Origin: Toxonevra muliebris
Lineage: Eukaryota; Arthropoda; Insecta; Diptera; Pallopteridae
Direction: 5' to 3'
DNA length: 64,000 nucleotides
Assembly (NCBI GenBank): GCA_963691655.1
Contig: OY829329.1
Location: 65,528,852 to 65,592,851 of the forward strand
Position numbers and translations under genes: made by a program. This document shows, in pieces, positions 23,921-35,010 of the stretch. Below the pieces are notes generated by a model that was given only the letters and a program-made list of their open reading frames with translations, did not search any database and was not told the DNA's origin. Numbering within the stretch: position 1 is the stretch's first letter; every line of letters begins with the position of its first letter.

Positions 23921-25420
23921 CTTTAAGGTATGAACTCTCAAAAAAAAAAAAAAAACGATCGCCTAAGAATATGCAATAAACTTTAATGTTTTCTCTGTTA
24001 CAAAGCACAAAAAACTTTTTGACTCATCACAATTTTTCTTATTTGCACGGTCTTGTTATAGACAGACAGATAGATAGATAGATAGGTAGAAGGAATAAAT
24101 AAAGAAAGTTTTGCCTTGAAAAGTTATTACTTCTTGCTCTAAACTAAAATACTTTTATCACATGAAAAGCAGAGAAGCAGAAGAGGAATCATCAGAAAAA
24201 GTTGAAGTAGTAGAAATAGAAGAAGAAGAAGCACAAGTAACAAGTAAAGTATCTAAGCACATTATAAGTAAAACGTGCCATTTTGTTTTTTTTTTGCTCC
24301 TACTATCTACCGCTGCGTATTTGTAACGAAGACAACATGACGATGAAGATGATATTGCTGCTGATGATGAAAAAAGATGAAGATGAATTTGGTGTTCCCA
24401 CCTGAATTCCTGTGTGTGTGTGTGTTTGTTTTTTCTTCATCATTTTCTTTTTGAAGTTTTTGTTATCAACTTGATTGCCATTAAGAGCAAATTTACTTGT
24501 AACTTACATTATTTTGAATATAAAGACGCATATGTATACACACACACACATACGCACGTAATTTTGAATATATTTATACACAAATGCGTTAAAATATGAA
24601 TGAATTTCTGTGTTGTCGCTGTCGTTGTCGTCGTCATCATCATCGTAAACATTCTCATGCATTTAGCCAGCACATGACATGACAAGCCTAGCCAAGTTAG
24701 GCCCAAAAACACAAAAATAAAAAATTATAAAAGAATAACAAGTTTCATTTATATTTTATGCAAATTTCATAAAATATTTATGAAAATGTGACATATTGTG
24801 TTGTTGTGGCATCTCCACCTTATTTCTACTTATACGCGTATATAAATTTTTTTTATATAAATATGAGTTTATAATGCTTATATCTGCTTAAAAGTGAATT
24901 CACTTATGAGAATTTAATTTCATACACAATAATAAATCGCAAATTATTTTCCCTTTTGCAGCTTGTGTGTGTGTCTGTTGCTCTGCGTCTTTTTAAATTT
25001 TTTTTCGGTTTTTTTTTAATTGTTGTTGTGAAGCATTGTTGGAAAATAATTTCATTTTAATTTGTCTTTGCTCATAAAATGAATGAACTAAACAAAAATT
25101 TGTCACATGGCGTGCATACATAATTTTCCCCCACATTTCTTGATCCCTCTTCAAATAGTATTCGAGCATCTATTTTTTTCGGACATCTTCTATTCTCAAA
25201 CCGTTTATTTACCACTTTTTAATATTTTAGTGTCTGTTCGTTTTGTTACTAAATATAATTTTCAAATAATTCTCAGAATTATATCTTTTAATCATGACAT
25301 CTCTGGAAAGGTACACAGGCATAATATAACAGAGATGGCTTCTCGCTCTTTGCTGCTGGTAAGTTTTACTCGGACAGCGCTCTCTCTCTTTCTCTCTCTC
25401 TCTCTGCCTCTTGCTAAACC
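23921..25420. other. AT-rich non-coding DNA
   Basis: Contains a GATA tetranucleotide tract near 24065-24090, GAA/GAT-rich purine tracts (24175-24240, 24335-24390) and CA/GT tracts. No gene recognised. Confidence 0.5.
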
Positions 25421-25525
25421 TATTATGCCTGGTTTTCATTATATCATGTTCCATGTCAAAGAGAGTCAAAGAGAGCCAAAGAGAGAATTTCTATATGGAA
25501 TTGCCAACATGTTGGAAAATTTGAT
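25421..25525 (+). mobile_element. Small inverted-repeat element family M2, partial copy
   Basis: TATTATGCCTGGTTTTCATT begins the copy. A tandem AAAGAGAGTC / AAAGAGAGCC / AAAGAGAGAA triplication follows, then GAATTGCCAACATGTTGG. It matches the complete copy at 62734-62840, but the right-hand inverted end is not recognisable. Confidence 0.6.
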
Positions 25526-25649
25526 TGAATTTGATCTTAGCTTTCCTATATATATATATATGTATATCTATGACCACATGTAGATGTGTATGTAAGGTCT
25601 AAGAGAGCTTTCATGGCTGCCATAAGAAAAGCTCTCATTGCATCTGTGA

Positions 25650-26927
25650 CAGTGTTGATATTTTAGGTACAATTGTACCTTTTTCGGCCCTTTTTCATCT
25701 TCAAGGTACTTTCGGCCCTACCTAAGCATTTTAGGTACAATTTGGAATTTTAACACTTGTGAAAAAAAATCAGAGATTATGTGTTCTTACTGCGGTGCTT
25801 CGTACAGCCATACCTAAATTGGAGCATCAGCGTTGTTTATCTGTCAAAATTTTCTTCGTGTGCAAGAGCTCCTGATTTAGTTTTACATACATATGTACTT
25901 CAGGCACACCGTGCGTTATGTTCCTATTGTATACTTATTTTCTTTTTAGTTTTTCGTGAAGCCTCCTTTATTTTGAATGACGGAAAAAATTAGTTTCCAT
26001 AGGGTTACAATCTGGACTACATGCAGGCCATTGCAGTAACTTGATGTTTTTTGAGGAAAACCATTGCCTCGATTGCCTTGAAACATGCCAGGATGCATTA
26101 TATTGCTGGAAAATGAACTCTCTATCAGGCTCGTTTTCATAATGAGACACCAACACATCTTCTAATAATTCCTTGAAGATTTCTGAGTTCATTTTTGTTG
26201 TGATGAAGCAAATTTATGTCGCTCCAAAGTACGAAAAAGCTCACCAAACCATTACAGTTCCTCCACCGAAATAGCATTTTGAATGTACTACGCAGTGTTT
26301 GTTCAAAACATGGCAATAGCATTTGTAACAGTCCGGCCCTTGTAGATTAAACTTTTCTGATCCGAAAAAATAACATTTCGCTATTCTTCACTCCAGGATA
26401 TGTAATATCTGCAGGCAAACTCCAATCGCTTGGTCTTATGAACATCAGTCAAGCGTGGTCTCCCATTTAGTTTTGTTCAGTTTTTGCATTTGAAACTCAT
26501 GCGACATGTCGGGAAGTGACGGAAAGATCCAATTTGCCCTTGATTTGTCGAACAGAAAACCGATATTGAGTTCCTTGGTAATGAATTTGTCCTTTATGGC
26601 GCAATGTCAGCTTCGTGTTTCCTATAGACGGAATTTTAGCGCAATAATTTTAATTTCTTCAAAAAATTTCGTATTACTCCCTAATTCCTGCCGATTCTGT
26701 TCGCATTTGCCTGTTGGAAAAATTCGCGTCTCTCAAGATTCTGATTATTTGCTATTCAGAATCAGTAGGCTTTGCATCCTCGCCCATGGCTATAACATCA
26801 ATGAGCTTTACGTAGTTGAATTATGTAGAAAATTATATCAAACCTTTTTTAGGTATAATTGGACTAAAAAAAAGTACAATTTTTACATAATTTAGGCCCT
26901 TTCAAAAAAATTGAAATATCAACACTG
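25650..26927 (-). mobile_element. Tc1/mariner-type DNA transposon, 1278 bp, inactive
   Basis: The terminal inverted repeats are CAGTGTTGATATTT at 25650-25663 and its exact complement at 26914-26927. The length is typical of Tc1-like elements. A perfect palindrome, GGTACAATTGTACC, lies near the left end (about 25666-25679). The internal minus-strand sequence is a decayed transposase. The element is flanked by the 8-base direct repeat ATCTGTGA (25642-25649 and 26928-26935) rather than the TA expected for this superfamily. Confidence 0.85.
25968..26787 (-). pseudogene. Tc1-like transposase remnant
   Basis: Reading on the minus strand from an ATG at 26787: GEDAKPTDSE, a stop, then QIIRILRDANFSNRQM, which resembles the N-terminal helix-turn-helix of Tc1 transposases. 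Further on come FSDQK (first Asp of the catalytic triad), CYFGGGTVMVW, then an intact run of 74 codons with FIFQQYNASWHVSR and WPACSPDCNPMETNF. The second catalytic Asp (usually FQQDNA) is Tyr, while the final Glu position (PIEN in the family) reads METN and is kept. Stops and frameshifts in several places make it non-functional. Confidence 0.88.
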
Positions 26928-29480
26928 ATCTGTGATATAAATTTAAGTCAAAATCTACAAGAGAGAGAGAGAGAGAGAGACAGAGAGCGAAAACTTTTCT
27001 CTCTTTGATATTTTTCTCAGCAATAGCAACAACATATTCACATAAATAAAAAACACTACGAAAATAATGCATGGAATCATGAGCTGGTATTTAAATGCTC
27101 GTTGTTTATTGTATGTAATTATAATCCTTTTTAGAGGTGGGTAGTTTTCGTATATGTATCTATATTAATTTATATAAATACCTTATTACATGCGAAGAAG
27201 AACTAACTATTCTAGATTATTTGAGCAGAAATATGCAATGACACATGCACTCATTGCAAATCCTTTCAGTGCATAAATTTAGCGTAACTAAGAAGACAGG
27301 AGCAAATTCATATTTGTGTATATATATGTGTGTGTATGTGTGCTATATATAAATAAACCTTCACCCACAAATAACATGTTGCAAATACCTGGAAAAAGAT
27401 TTTTTTCTCCACTACTTTATATCACAAATTCTTCTTTTTTTTTTTTTTCGTTTAAGTAAGCAGATACTGCAAGCAGCTGTGGTTTCTGCTACCTAATGCT
27501 CCTCTACTTCTACTATTTTAACTTTACCTTTTTTCCCCTCTCTCTTTTTTTCTTCCCTCTTTCTTACTCTACTTTCAGAATATAAGCCAAGAAAAATAGA
27601 ATTTTCTCATGTGCAAATTTTTCATTTGTTTTCCACCACACGTACCACAATCCTACATTATACAAAAAAAAAAAAAAAAAAAAACAAAAACAAATAATAG
27701 AAAAAATTTGAAAAAAAAAAGTAGCGGAAAACTTTCAAGTTTCATATATGAAATCGTAGCGCTACAATTTCAATGACAGCAACAACAAATCAGAAAGAGC
27801 AAAAAAAAAAAAAAAACGAACTGTCGCGTAACAGTTTATTCTCTTTTTTTTTGTGTAAATTATTTGAAAGCACATTAAGCTGCACTACTTTTTTAAGTCA
27901 TCGACTTTGTTGCATGAAAAATGAAACTCTCTCTCTCTCTCTCTCCTCTCCTCTCATAACACACATACATACATACATACTAATGGGTACAGTAAGAATA
28001 TATATGTGCATGTGTTTGTGTGTATACTTACTGCAGCAGCGTTGTATGCTTGAAGAAAGCCAATGCAGCATAAAATCCTTCAGGTGTACTCAAACTTATA
28101 CTCTCACTCGTATTTATACTCAAATTTGTATTTGTTTGTGTGTTTGCGTGTATTTGTGCCGCATTGGGAGTTTCTTTCACTGCGAAATATTCACGCTACT
28201 ATTTAAGGTAATTTTCTTTATTGCGGTGCTTGTAATTTTTTTTTTTATTATTTTTTTTTTTTGTTTCATTTCGTTTTTCTTTCATTCAAACTTCCGCTGC
28301 TGCTTTGCTGTTTTTTCTATACTTTCTTTAAGTGTTGGTTGCATTGGAGCTCTTAAAAAGAAATGCTAAAAATAAAAACAAAAAATATTGATCACTCTTT
28401 TCAAGTGTGAAGTTGCAACTTTTGCTGGTATATTTTTTTTTTGTTTCTGTTCTTGCTTTTACCACTTTGAATGTGAGGTTTTATATGTAAGTAGAAAAAG
28501 TAGAAGAAACAGACTTTGTATGTTTAAACTTTTTTTTTTTGCACTTATTTACTATTTGTTCTATTTGAAATTTTATGCGCCAAAAAGTTTTTGGGAAATC
28601 TATAAATCTAAACTAATCAATTTAGCTTAAATATTTCTATATACGTTATATCGTATTCAACGATTTATTTTAGATTCGTACTTATTTTTAAAAGAACTGA
28701 AATATATGTGGCCGGCTAACAGAGTTAAAAAATATTCATTGATTTCCAACTCATCTTTCATACCAGACTTTGAGAAATAACTCTCAATCAGAGTTGTAAA
28801 AGAATGCAGTTATTTCAAGTTTTTAAGTCCGTTGTTGACTTAATTTAAAAATTACTGAATTATTCTATTCATTCTTGTTGTGAGTAAAGAATTAAAATCA
28901 TGAAATCATAAGTCATATTTAAATTCAACGACTGACCATTCATTGGAAATTAATTCATATGAAGTCATGAATGAGCAGTTACTTGAATGAAATCACGACC
29001 TGATTAATTCATTGATTGACTTAAAACCATTTAGTTGAAATCAAATGAATGGAACAGTCATTGACGTCAAGAAGACGTTGTGACATCATATTTATAGTCA
29101 TAAGTCTCAAATGGAATGAAGACTGTAGTCAGAAAATTGTATTCAATCTCAATGACTTCAATGATTTGTTGATATTTTGTTAATTAGTTCTCAATATTTT
29201 CTTAAATAGCTCACTCTCTCTCTCTCCTGATGAATGCAAAAACAATAACCAAACAAGTGAGTGAATATAATTATATTTTGATGAGAGCGAAAATAACGGT
29301 AAAAACTTAATTTTTGTTATTCTTTTCTTTTCTTTTCTTTATTTTTAAGTTATGTGAGAGTTGAAATTATGAGGCGTAGTCAAAAACTTGATCAACTGGG
29401 TATTTACTCTTTTGGTTAAATGCTTGTATGTGCGTGTATATGTGTTAATCAAATGATAGTTAATATTACCCAGTGAGCAA
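26928..29480. other. AT-rich non-coding DNA
   Basis: Contains (GA)n at about 26959-26981, an A-run near 27666-27684, (CT)n near 27928-27945 and a TCTTTTCTTTTC tract near 29323-29340. The stretch 28740-29170 is crowded with ATTCAT/ATGAAT words in both orientations. The 198-codon plus frame at 27773-28369 is Phe/Ser/Cys/Thr-rich, made from microsatellites, and is not called. Confidence 0.5.
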
Positions 29481-29485
29481 AATCT

Positions 29486-29507
29486 TCGTAAATGATATCA
29501 TTTACGA
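29486..29507. repeat. Perfect 22-bp palindrome
   Basis: TCGTAAATGAT followed directly by its exact reverse complement, with no spacer. It stands about 150 bases upstream of a tandem duplication. It could be a dimeric protein-binding site or the centre of a small inverted-repeat element. No partner feature was recognised. Confidence 0.95.
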
Positions 29508-29653
29508 GAGTTCGGAGAAACATCTGCTGACAAAATTATCGCGATCGGATTCGAAAACGATACGAAAACGAATCATATATCGTTCAGTTTGTGGCAGCAA
29601 AAGTTTCGGTTACGGCACTTGTAAAAAATATCATTAGCGAGCCTTTTTACCAG

Positions 29654-29922
29654 CCAGAGAAACCGCTTGTTGTCTCTCTTTCTTATTAATTCTTCGTTGT
29701 CATATTTAAGCTTCCAAGCTTATCGTTTGCGAGTACGTTTGCAATCATTAATCGAATGGTCTTGCGACACTCGTCGTTTATGTTGTTGTTGTATTGTGTG
29801 CCAAAGAAACCATTTATCGTCTCTCTTGTCTATTATTGTTTATTTGTCATATTTATGCTCGTAAAATTATCGTTTGCGAGCACGTTTGTGAACCTTGAGG
29901 GAATTTTCATGCGGCACTCATA
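29654..29922 (+). repeat. Diverged tandem duplication, 147-bp period
   Basis: Unit 1 (29654-29773) and unit 2 (29801-29922) share AGAAACC, TCGTCTCTCT-like, TTGTCATATTTA, ATTATCGTTTGCGAG with CACGTTTG, and GCGGCACTC or GCGACACTC. The duplicated segment is less AT-rich than its surroundings and may be part of an unclassified transposon at about 29480-30010. Confidence 0.7.
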
Positions 29923-32199
29923 TTTTTGACCGCAAAACGCTGGTTTCTGAGCTCATCTGCGATAGTTTAAGCGAACGTTCGTTGCTTGGTCCGCAAGGGT
30001 AAGGACGTGCGCTTTTCCCATTCTTTATTAAATGTTGTCTTAATCTACATTTTAAGCAGAGTGGAAAATACCTACTTACACTTTCATATTTGGAAGTAGC
30101 ACATGTTATTTAATTTGGTTTATTTATTTTTTTCCACTTCTTTACCTACATTTGTATAAAAAGAGAATTTTTTCTTAAATTTGTTTGCTTTTTAAAAGTG
30201 CAATCTTGAAACTTTAATTGGTTAATGTTTTTTTTGCTTTGCTTCATATTTAAATTAAAAATAATGAAACTAAATTTGAGCTTCTGGTTTCTTACTACTG
30301 CAAGTGATAAAGATTTGTGCAGCAGCAAATAAAAATTGCAATATGCAAATGTGTAAAAAACAGAGAAGCAAAATGAAAGAAAAAAAAATTATAATCACCC
30401 AGATTGATATTATTAAAAGTTTTATAATGCAGAAATATTTATTAAAATATTTTCCATAATTTTTGAGCTTGAGATTACGTTTCATTTTATCTCTTTTATT
30501 ATAGTGCTCACTATGGCAGCGCTCTCCCTTTCTCTTCCTCTTTTTTTCTTTCTCATAAGCTCTCTCGCAACTATGTATGTATGTGTGTGTGTGTGTGTTT
30601 GTGTGTGTATCTGCTGAATTCATTTCATCAAAAATTCAATTTAAAAATTACAGTTAATTCCATTTCTTCAACTTTTACAACAACAACAACAACGTACTCA
30701 GTTTTTGATCTTTTTTTGCATTTTGAGCTTTCAGTTTTTTAAAACTTTAATTCCTCTCTTACCCTTCTCTTATATTTGTAGTGAAAATGGTCATGAATAA
30801 ATGTCAACTTAATTCTTCAATTTCTTCGTCTTCTTCTATTTTGCTTGGAAAAAATATTTTATTTTTTATTTATTTTATTTTATTTACGTCGTCAGTTTGT
30901 TTAATTTTACAATTTTCTTCGATGCCATTTCCGTTTTTTTTTTCTTTGTTTATTTTATTCTCTAATTTTGCAATTTTCTGCAAATATAAATCATAACTTT
31001 GCTACTTCGTGACTTACTTAGGTTTTTCTATTTATTTTGTAACGTTATTATACGAGAGCAGAGAGCAAAAGAGAGAGAGAGAGAGAGTTAGCTGTAAATT
31101 TTATGCGTATATTTCTCAACAATACACACACACACACGCATACATTGTTTCTCTCGCATCGTTATTAACGTCATCATCATCATCACAATAATCACAATCT
31201 TCCTCTCTACTAACGAATGAAGGAGATTACGTTAGTTTATGCAAAAAAAAAATAAAAAGAAAAACCAAAAAAAGTAAGTATCTTTAAGTACATAAAGATA
31301 GCGAAAAAAGAAAACTAAAACTAAAAACCCAAGAATATATATTAAAACTGTTGTTGCTGCTGTTTCTGTTTCTGCTGTTTAGCAACTGATTTCATTTCTA
31401 GTTCTGTTAGTTGCTGCTTCTGGTGGCATTTTCACGAATTATAGCAGTGTATATGCTCATAGCTTCAGCGATAGAGAAATCTTCTTCGCTTTCTTTTGCG
31501 CGTACTTTGCATATTTCACTTTCCTCGTTAAGGAATATAATGTTTCTTTTTCCGGTATTCTACACATTTCATTACTATTACTAATGCATGACTTATGCGT
31601 GTGTGTGTATATACCATGCATTTATACATATGTGTGGTAGTGCAGCTGTTTATGTGTATGCCTGCATATTCACTTCATGATTATGCGCTTATTTCCTTTA
31701 ACTTTTATGGGGAAATTGCATAAAGTTTTTTTAATTTATATATTAAAATAGTCAAGTAATTTCCAGATATAATTATTTATAACATATGTAGAAAATAAAA
31801 CGCTCTTCTGGTTTAAGCATTTGCAAGCTTCAATTGAGTTCAACGACAAAGGAATTAAAAACTATTTGAGCCTATTGAAAATCTTGAGTGCTGTGAGATT
31901 CAAGCTTTATAAACTTTGTTCTCAAAATCCTCAATCCTCATCCCAAACAAAAATGCTTAAAAAAAGATTTTGATCGTTTAGAAAATATGCTGAAACATAT
32001 GAATTGCATTGTACTTTAGTTTATTGAGCAATTTCCGATATGAAAAAGTACTTTTACAATGCGCCAAAAAAACAATTTTTTTCCTCCAATTTTGGGTTTC
32101 TATTAAAATTAATGTGAATGAAAGTTTCATACATTAGTGTTTCAAATATGGCATATTTACCTTAATGTTGCAAAAGTTAATAGTGTGATTGCAGAACAT
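29923..32199. other. AT-rich non-coding DNA
   Basis: Contains GT and CA tracts (30580-30605, 31123-31140), a GA tract near 31068-31087 and CTG/TTG words near 31350-31380. No gene or element recognised. Confidence 0.5.
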
Positions 32200-32270
32200 T
32201 GTGACGGCACAATTTTGGGTAAACCAAATTGGACCGCATAGTGCTTTATTCCCATTGGGGATATTTAAAG

Positions 32271-32505
32271 GTTAGGTTAGGTTAGGTTAGGTTAGGTTAG
32301 GTTAGGTTAGGTTAGGTTAGGTTAGGTTAGGTTAGGTTAGGTTAGGTTAGGTTAGGTTAGGTTAGGTTAGCTTAGCTTAGCTTAGCTTAGGTTAGGTTAC
32401 GTTACGTTACGTTACGTTACGTTAGGTTAGGTTAGGTTAGGTTAGGTTAGGTTAGGTTAGGTCAGGTTAGATTAAGTTAGGTTAGGTTAGATTAAGTTAA
32501 GTTAG
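32271..32505 (+). repeat. Telomere-like pentamer array (GTTAG)n with variant blocks
   Basis: 47 pentamers in perfect register: 20 GTTAG (32271-32370), 4 CTTAG (32371-32390), 1 GTTAG, 5 GTTAC (32396-32420), 8 GTTAG (32421-32460), then nine mixed units with ATTAA and GTCAG variants. Variants occur as pure blocks, meaning local slippage spread each mutation. TTAGG is the usual insect telomere unit, but flies lack it; here it is the tail of the LINE. Two more units lie at 32637-32646 beside an A23 run (32614-32636). Confidence 0.95.
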
Positions 32506-33248
32506 GGGAGAGTTGTAGGAGAGGAAGTAGGTGGTTTTAGTCGGTAGGAATCCGACATAACCGTAGAAATGGAGTTCTGCGGTATCTATGAAGATTTCCA
32601 CCTGACAACGTACAAAAAAAAAAAAAAAAAAAAAAAGGTTAGGTTAAAAAGTAGTGTGTGCTACGCACTTCCACTCAAAGTCTCTATTAGGCCCCCATTG
32701 TGATGCCCTTCATTTTATTTATGGGTGACCTTCCCTATCTGTTCGGTTTCCTGCGGATCCAAACTGCATCCTTTGGAAACCACCCAGTCTTGATGAGAAA
32801 GCTGTGTAAATCTGAAATCTGTGCATCAGCTATGTCTGTTAGTCCGTCAAAGAACCTTGCCCCGAAAGTTCGGAGGCGTCGCTCCTGAAATGAGGGACAA
32901 TAGCATAGCAGATGCTCGACCGATTCCACAGCGGCCTCGTCTCCACAGCCTCTGCATATATCATTGGTCGATAGTCGCCATTTGCATAACATTACGCCTA
33001 CAACGTAGTGACCGGTGATAATACCCGACACCATGTGCACAGCATGTTTATCGAGTCGCAAAATACTTTTCGTCCTTTTAATGTTAAGTCGTGGCCACAG
33101 GGTACGTGCAATCCTGCAATCTCCGCGGGCCGACCAAGCTCTGTTTGTGGATTCGGTTGGACCACTGTTTTGGAACTACGCTCCCTAGCAGACATCTCTT
33201 GAAGATACGGAGCAGGAATTGTAAGATACAGTCTGTAGCCTTATGTAG
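32272..33248 (-). mobile_element. LINE family C, 5'-truncated, with (CTAAC)n 3' tail
   Basis: The insert is flanked by a long target-site duplication: CATTGGGGATATTTAAAGG at 32253-32271 and the same with two single-base insertions at 33249-33269. On the minus strand it carries the C-terminus of a LINE ORF2, a 3' UTR of about 230 bp interrupted by a T23 run, and ends in 47 CTAAC-type pentamers. The duplication shows the pentamer array arrived as part of the element, as a tail made during target-primed reverse transcription. Confidence 0.82.
32735..33150 (-). pseudogene. LINE ORF2 C-terminal remnant (zinc-knuckle-like region)
   Basis: The minus frame reads TNRAWSARGDCRIARTLWP, then RLNIKRTKS and HMVSGIITGHYVVG, then ICRGCGDEAAVESVEHLLCY followed by CPSFQERR. 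This order (a Cys-rich CxxC...H...C segment after a TGH motif) is found downstream of the RNase H domain in R1/LOA/I-type LINE proteins. The frame is open for 108 codons to a TAG at 32735, so this end is well preserved. The RT and RNase H domains are lost to 5' truncation. Confidence 0.8.
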
Positions 33249-33782
33249 CATTGGGGGATATTTAAAAGGGAACGACCAAGCGTTTTTCCCACTGAGACAA
33301 CCACAAAAAGAAGAAACAGCAAAATATCATAACATAAGAGCCATGCAAAATAACAACAACAACGAACACCACGAATCATCCTATCGCCAGCGCACACACA
33401 CATAACGGTATTATCACGCCACGTCGACAATGAAGAAGAGAAACACAAGTAAGCAAGGCAGCCTACTGCGATCGGAAATTTGAAATTTCTTTCGCACACA
33501 CAACACGCTATCGAACCAACCAATAGCAGCAAGGCAGCGAGACAACAACAGTACAATTGTAGTAGCGACAGCGCCGACTCGAAACAGAAAGCGAAAACAA
33601 GGAAGAAGAAGAATCGCATGCATAAAGCAGACACGCACCAAATCTAGTGAGTGAGTGGTGATAGAGCGATCAAAGCAGGCGGTAGTCAAAAAACAAACAG
33701 CGGAAGTAATCTACGCGGAACTAGTGGTGCCAGAGCTACTGGAGTAGCAGAATGTACTCCAGACAAAGGGCAAGTAGCTTGG

Positions 33783-34130
33783 CGACATAACTCTACGGTC
33801 GGACTAAAAAGTGGATATCAGGGAGAGCGACAAATTACGTTTCGGAGCGTTCTACCCAGTCACTCGCCATTTGACGCTACCTAATTGGAAAGTACACGAC
33901 GGAACGAGTAGAGACGTTTGGATTGGTTCACCTGGCCTAGCGCCCTCTCGCAACCATGACCCTACGGACACGAACGGTCTTAAAAGTGTGCATCAGGCAG
34001 AGCGATAAGTGACATTTCGAAGCGGTGTACCCAGCAACTCGCCACTTGAGGCTACCTGACTGGTGAGCAAACAACGGAACGAGTAGAGACGTCCATCTCG
34101 GCGTTCCTCTCGCAACCTTGACTTTAAAAC
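33783..34130 (+). repeat. Tandem duplication inside the candidate LTR, ~175-bp period
   Basis: Unit 1 (33783-33957) and unit 2 (33958-34130) share CAGGGAGAGCGA or CAGGCAGAGCGA, ACCCAGTCACTCGCC or ACCCAGCAACTCGCC, GGCTACCTGACT-like and ACGGAACGAGTAGAGACGT. Downstream, ACACGCTTTGCAC occurs at about 34155 and 34212, with a near copy at about 34194. Such internal duplications are common in long LTRs. Confidence 0.75.
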
Positions 34131-34562
34131 ACGGACGCCCGCCACACATCAAGCAACACGCTTTGCACTCTTGCCCTACCAGGCGTACGCAACGACGCTT
34201 TGCACATCGCACACGCTTTGCACGCCTGCTCTGCCAGGTGTACTAAAGCTCTTCCTACCAGACACATACCACACAGCTGCTCGCTGTGCACGTTCGCCTT
34301 GACCGACGCCCACATTAGAAGACTGGTATCGCAACCTGAGTGTAATGAAAGTGATAAACTTTGTTTTCTTTTTATTATTGTTTCTTGCATGAAAACTAAA
34401 TTGTATAAAATAATGAATTTGTGTTAATTAAAAGAACTGTGAATTGAATAGTGTGTCTCAACATGAAAGTGAGAGTTCCCTGCAAATTAATAAATTTTGT
34501 AATGAAAGGACCACTGGAGCCCGCTGAGTCTTCCCCAGCCATAGAAAGAAGCTTACGTTACA

Positions 34563-35010
34563 ATATAGAAATTAAGGGAAATTCAATTTAATTTGTTTTT
34601 GAATGCAGCAAATATTGATGCTATTTTTAATATTGTTTCTTTGTTATGGAACAATTCAAATGCTGGAATTTGCTGCCTCTTTCCCTATGCCATTTCATTT
34701 TTACTAGTTACTTGCAGATTGGAATTGATTGCGGCTTAATGCGGAAATTAAAATTCCATCAAATCAACATTGAACATTCGCACATCGAGATAGAAACAAA
34801 AAAATACGAAAAAAAATAATTAAAAAACAGAAAAATAGAAATGAAAACGCATGTGATTTAACCACAAAAGATTTTTATTGCTCGGATTAGTTCGAACACT
34901 GTCAATTAAGAAGAGTAATTTAAAAATGTATTTTTAGTTTATTTTGAAGTTTGTATTAAGTAAAACAAAAATAGAAGAGAAAATATTAAGAGAGAATTAA
35001 TCAGTGGTTA
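34563..35010. other. AT-rich non-coding DNA
   Basis: A-rich stretches only. Nothing recognised. Confidence 0.5.

Larger units (their letters stand above)
32200..34562 (+). mobile_element. Candidate solo LTR of a Gypsy-like retrotransposon, interrupted by a LINE
   Basis: It starts TGTGACGGCAC and ends CTTACGTTACA, giving TG...CA ends with a short inverted terminal match (TGTGACG against TGTAACG). Without the inserted LINE it would be about 1.37 kb. ATATTTAAAAGGG at 33259-33270 could be its TATA box and AATAAA near 34489 its poly(A) signal. Composition is GC-richer than the flanks, and no protein is encoded. Flanking tetramers ACAT and ATAT agree at 3 of 4 bases, weak support for a target duplication. 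No internal retroviral-type region adjoins it. Confidence 0.45.

Noticed and set aside
25107..25583. 158-codon plus frame
   Set aside because: It runs through a (CT)n tract and the M2 mini-element, so it is not a coherent protein.
26506..26895. 129-codon plus frame
   Set aside because: It is the antisense of the N-terminal part of the Tc1-like transposase, which makes sense on the minus strand.
27773..28369. Longest open frame, 198 codons on plus
   Set aside because: It is built from A-runs, (CT)n, CATA and T-rich tracts. Composition is Phe/Ser/Cys/Thr low-complexity with no domain or signal, as expected by chance in repeat-rich DNA.
32271..32505. Interstitial telomere or chromosome-fusion scar
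   Set aside because: The target-site duplication surrounding both array and LINE fits a LINE tail better, and higher flies lack TTAGG telomeres.
32614..32636. A23 run taken as the poly(A) tail of LINE C
   Set aside because: The element is on the minus strand, so a tail would be a T-run on plus at its lower-coordinate end. The A-run is on the wrong strand and inside the 3' UTR.
33185..33634. 149-codon minus frame
   Set aside because: Lies across the LINE 5' junction and the candidate LTR and reads as Cys/Leu-rich low-complexity. It matches no retrotransposon protein.
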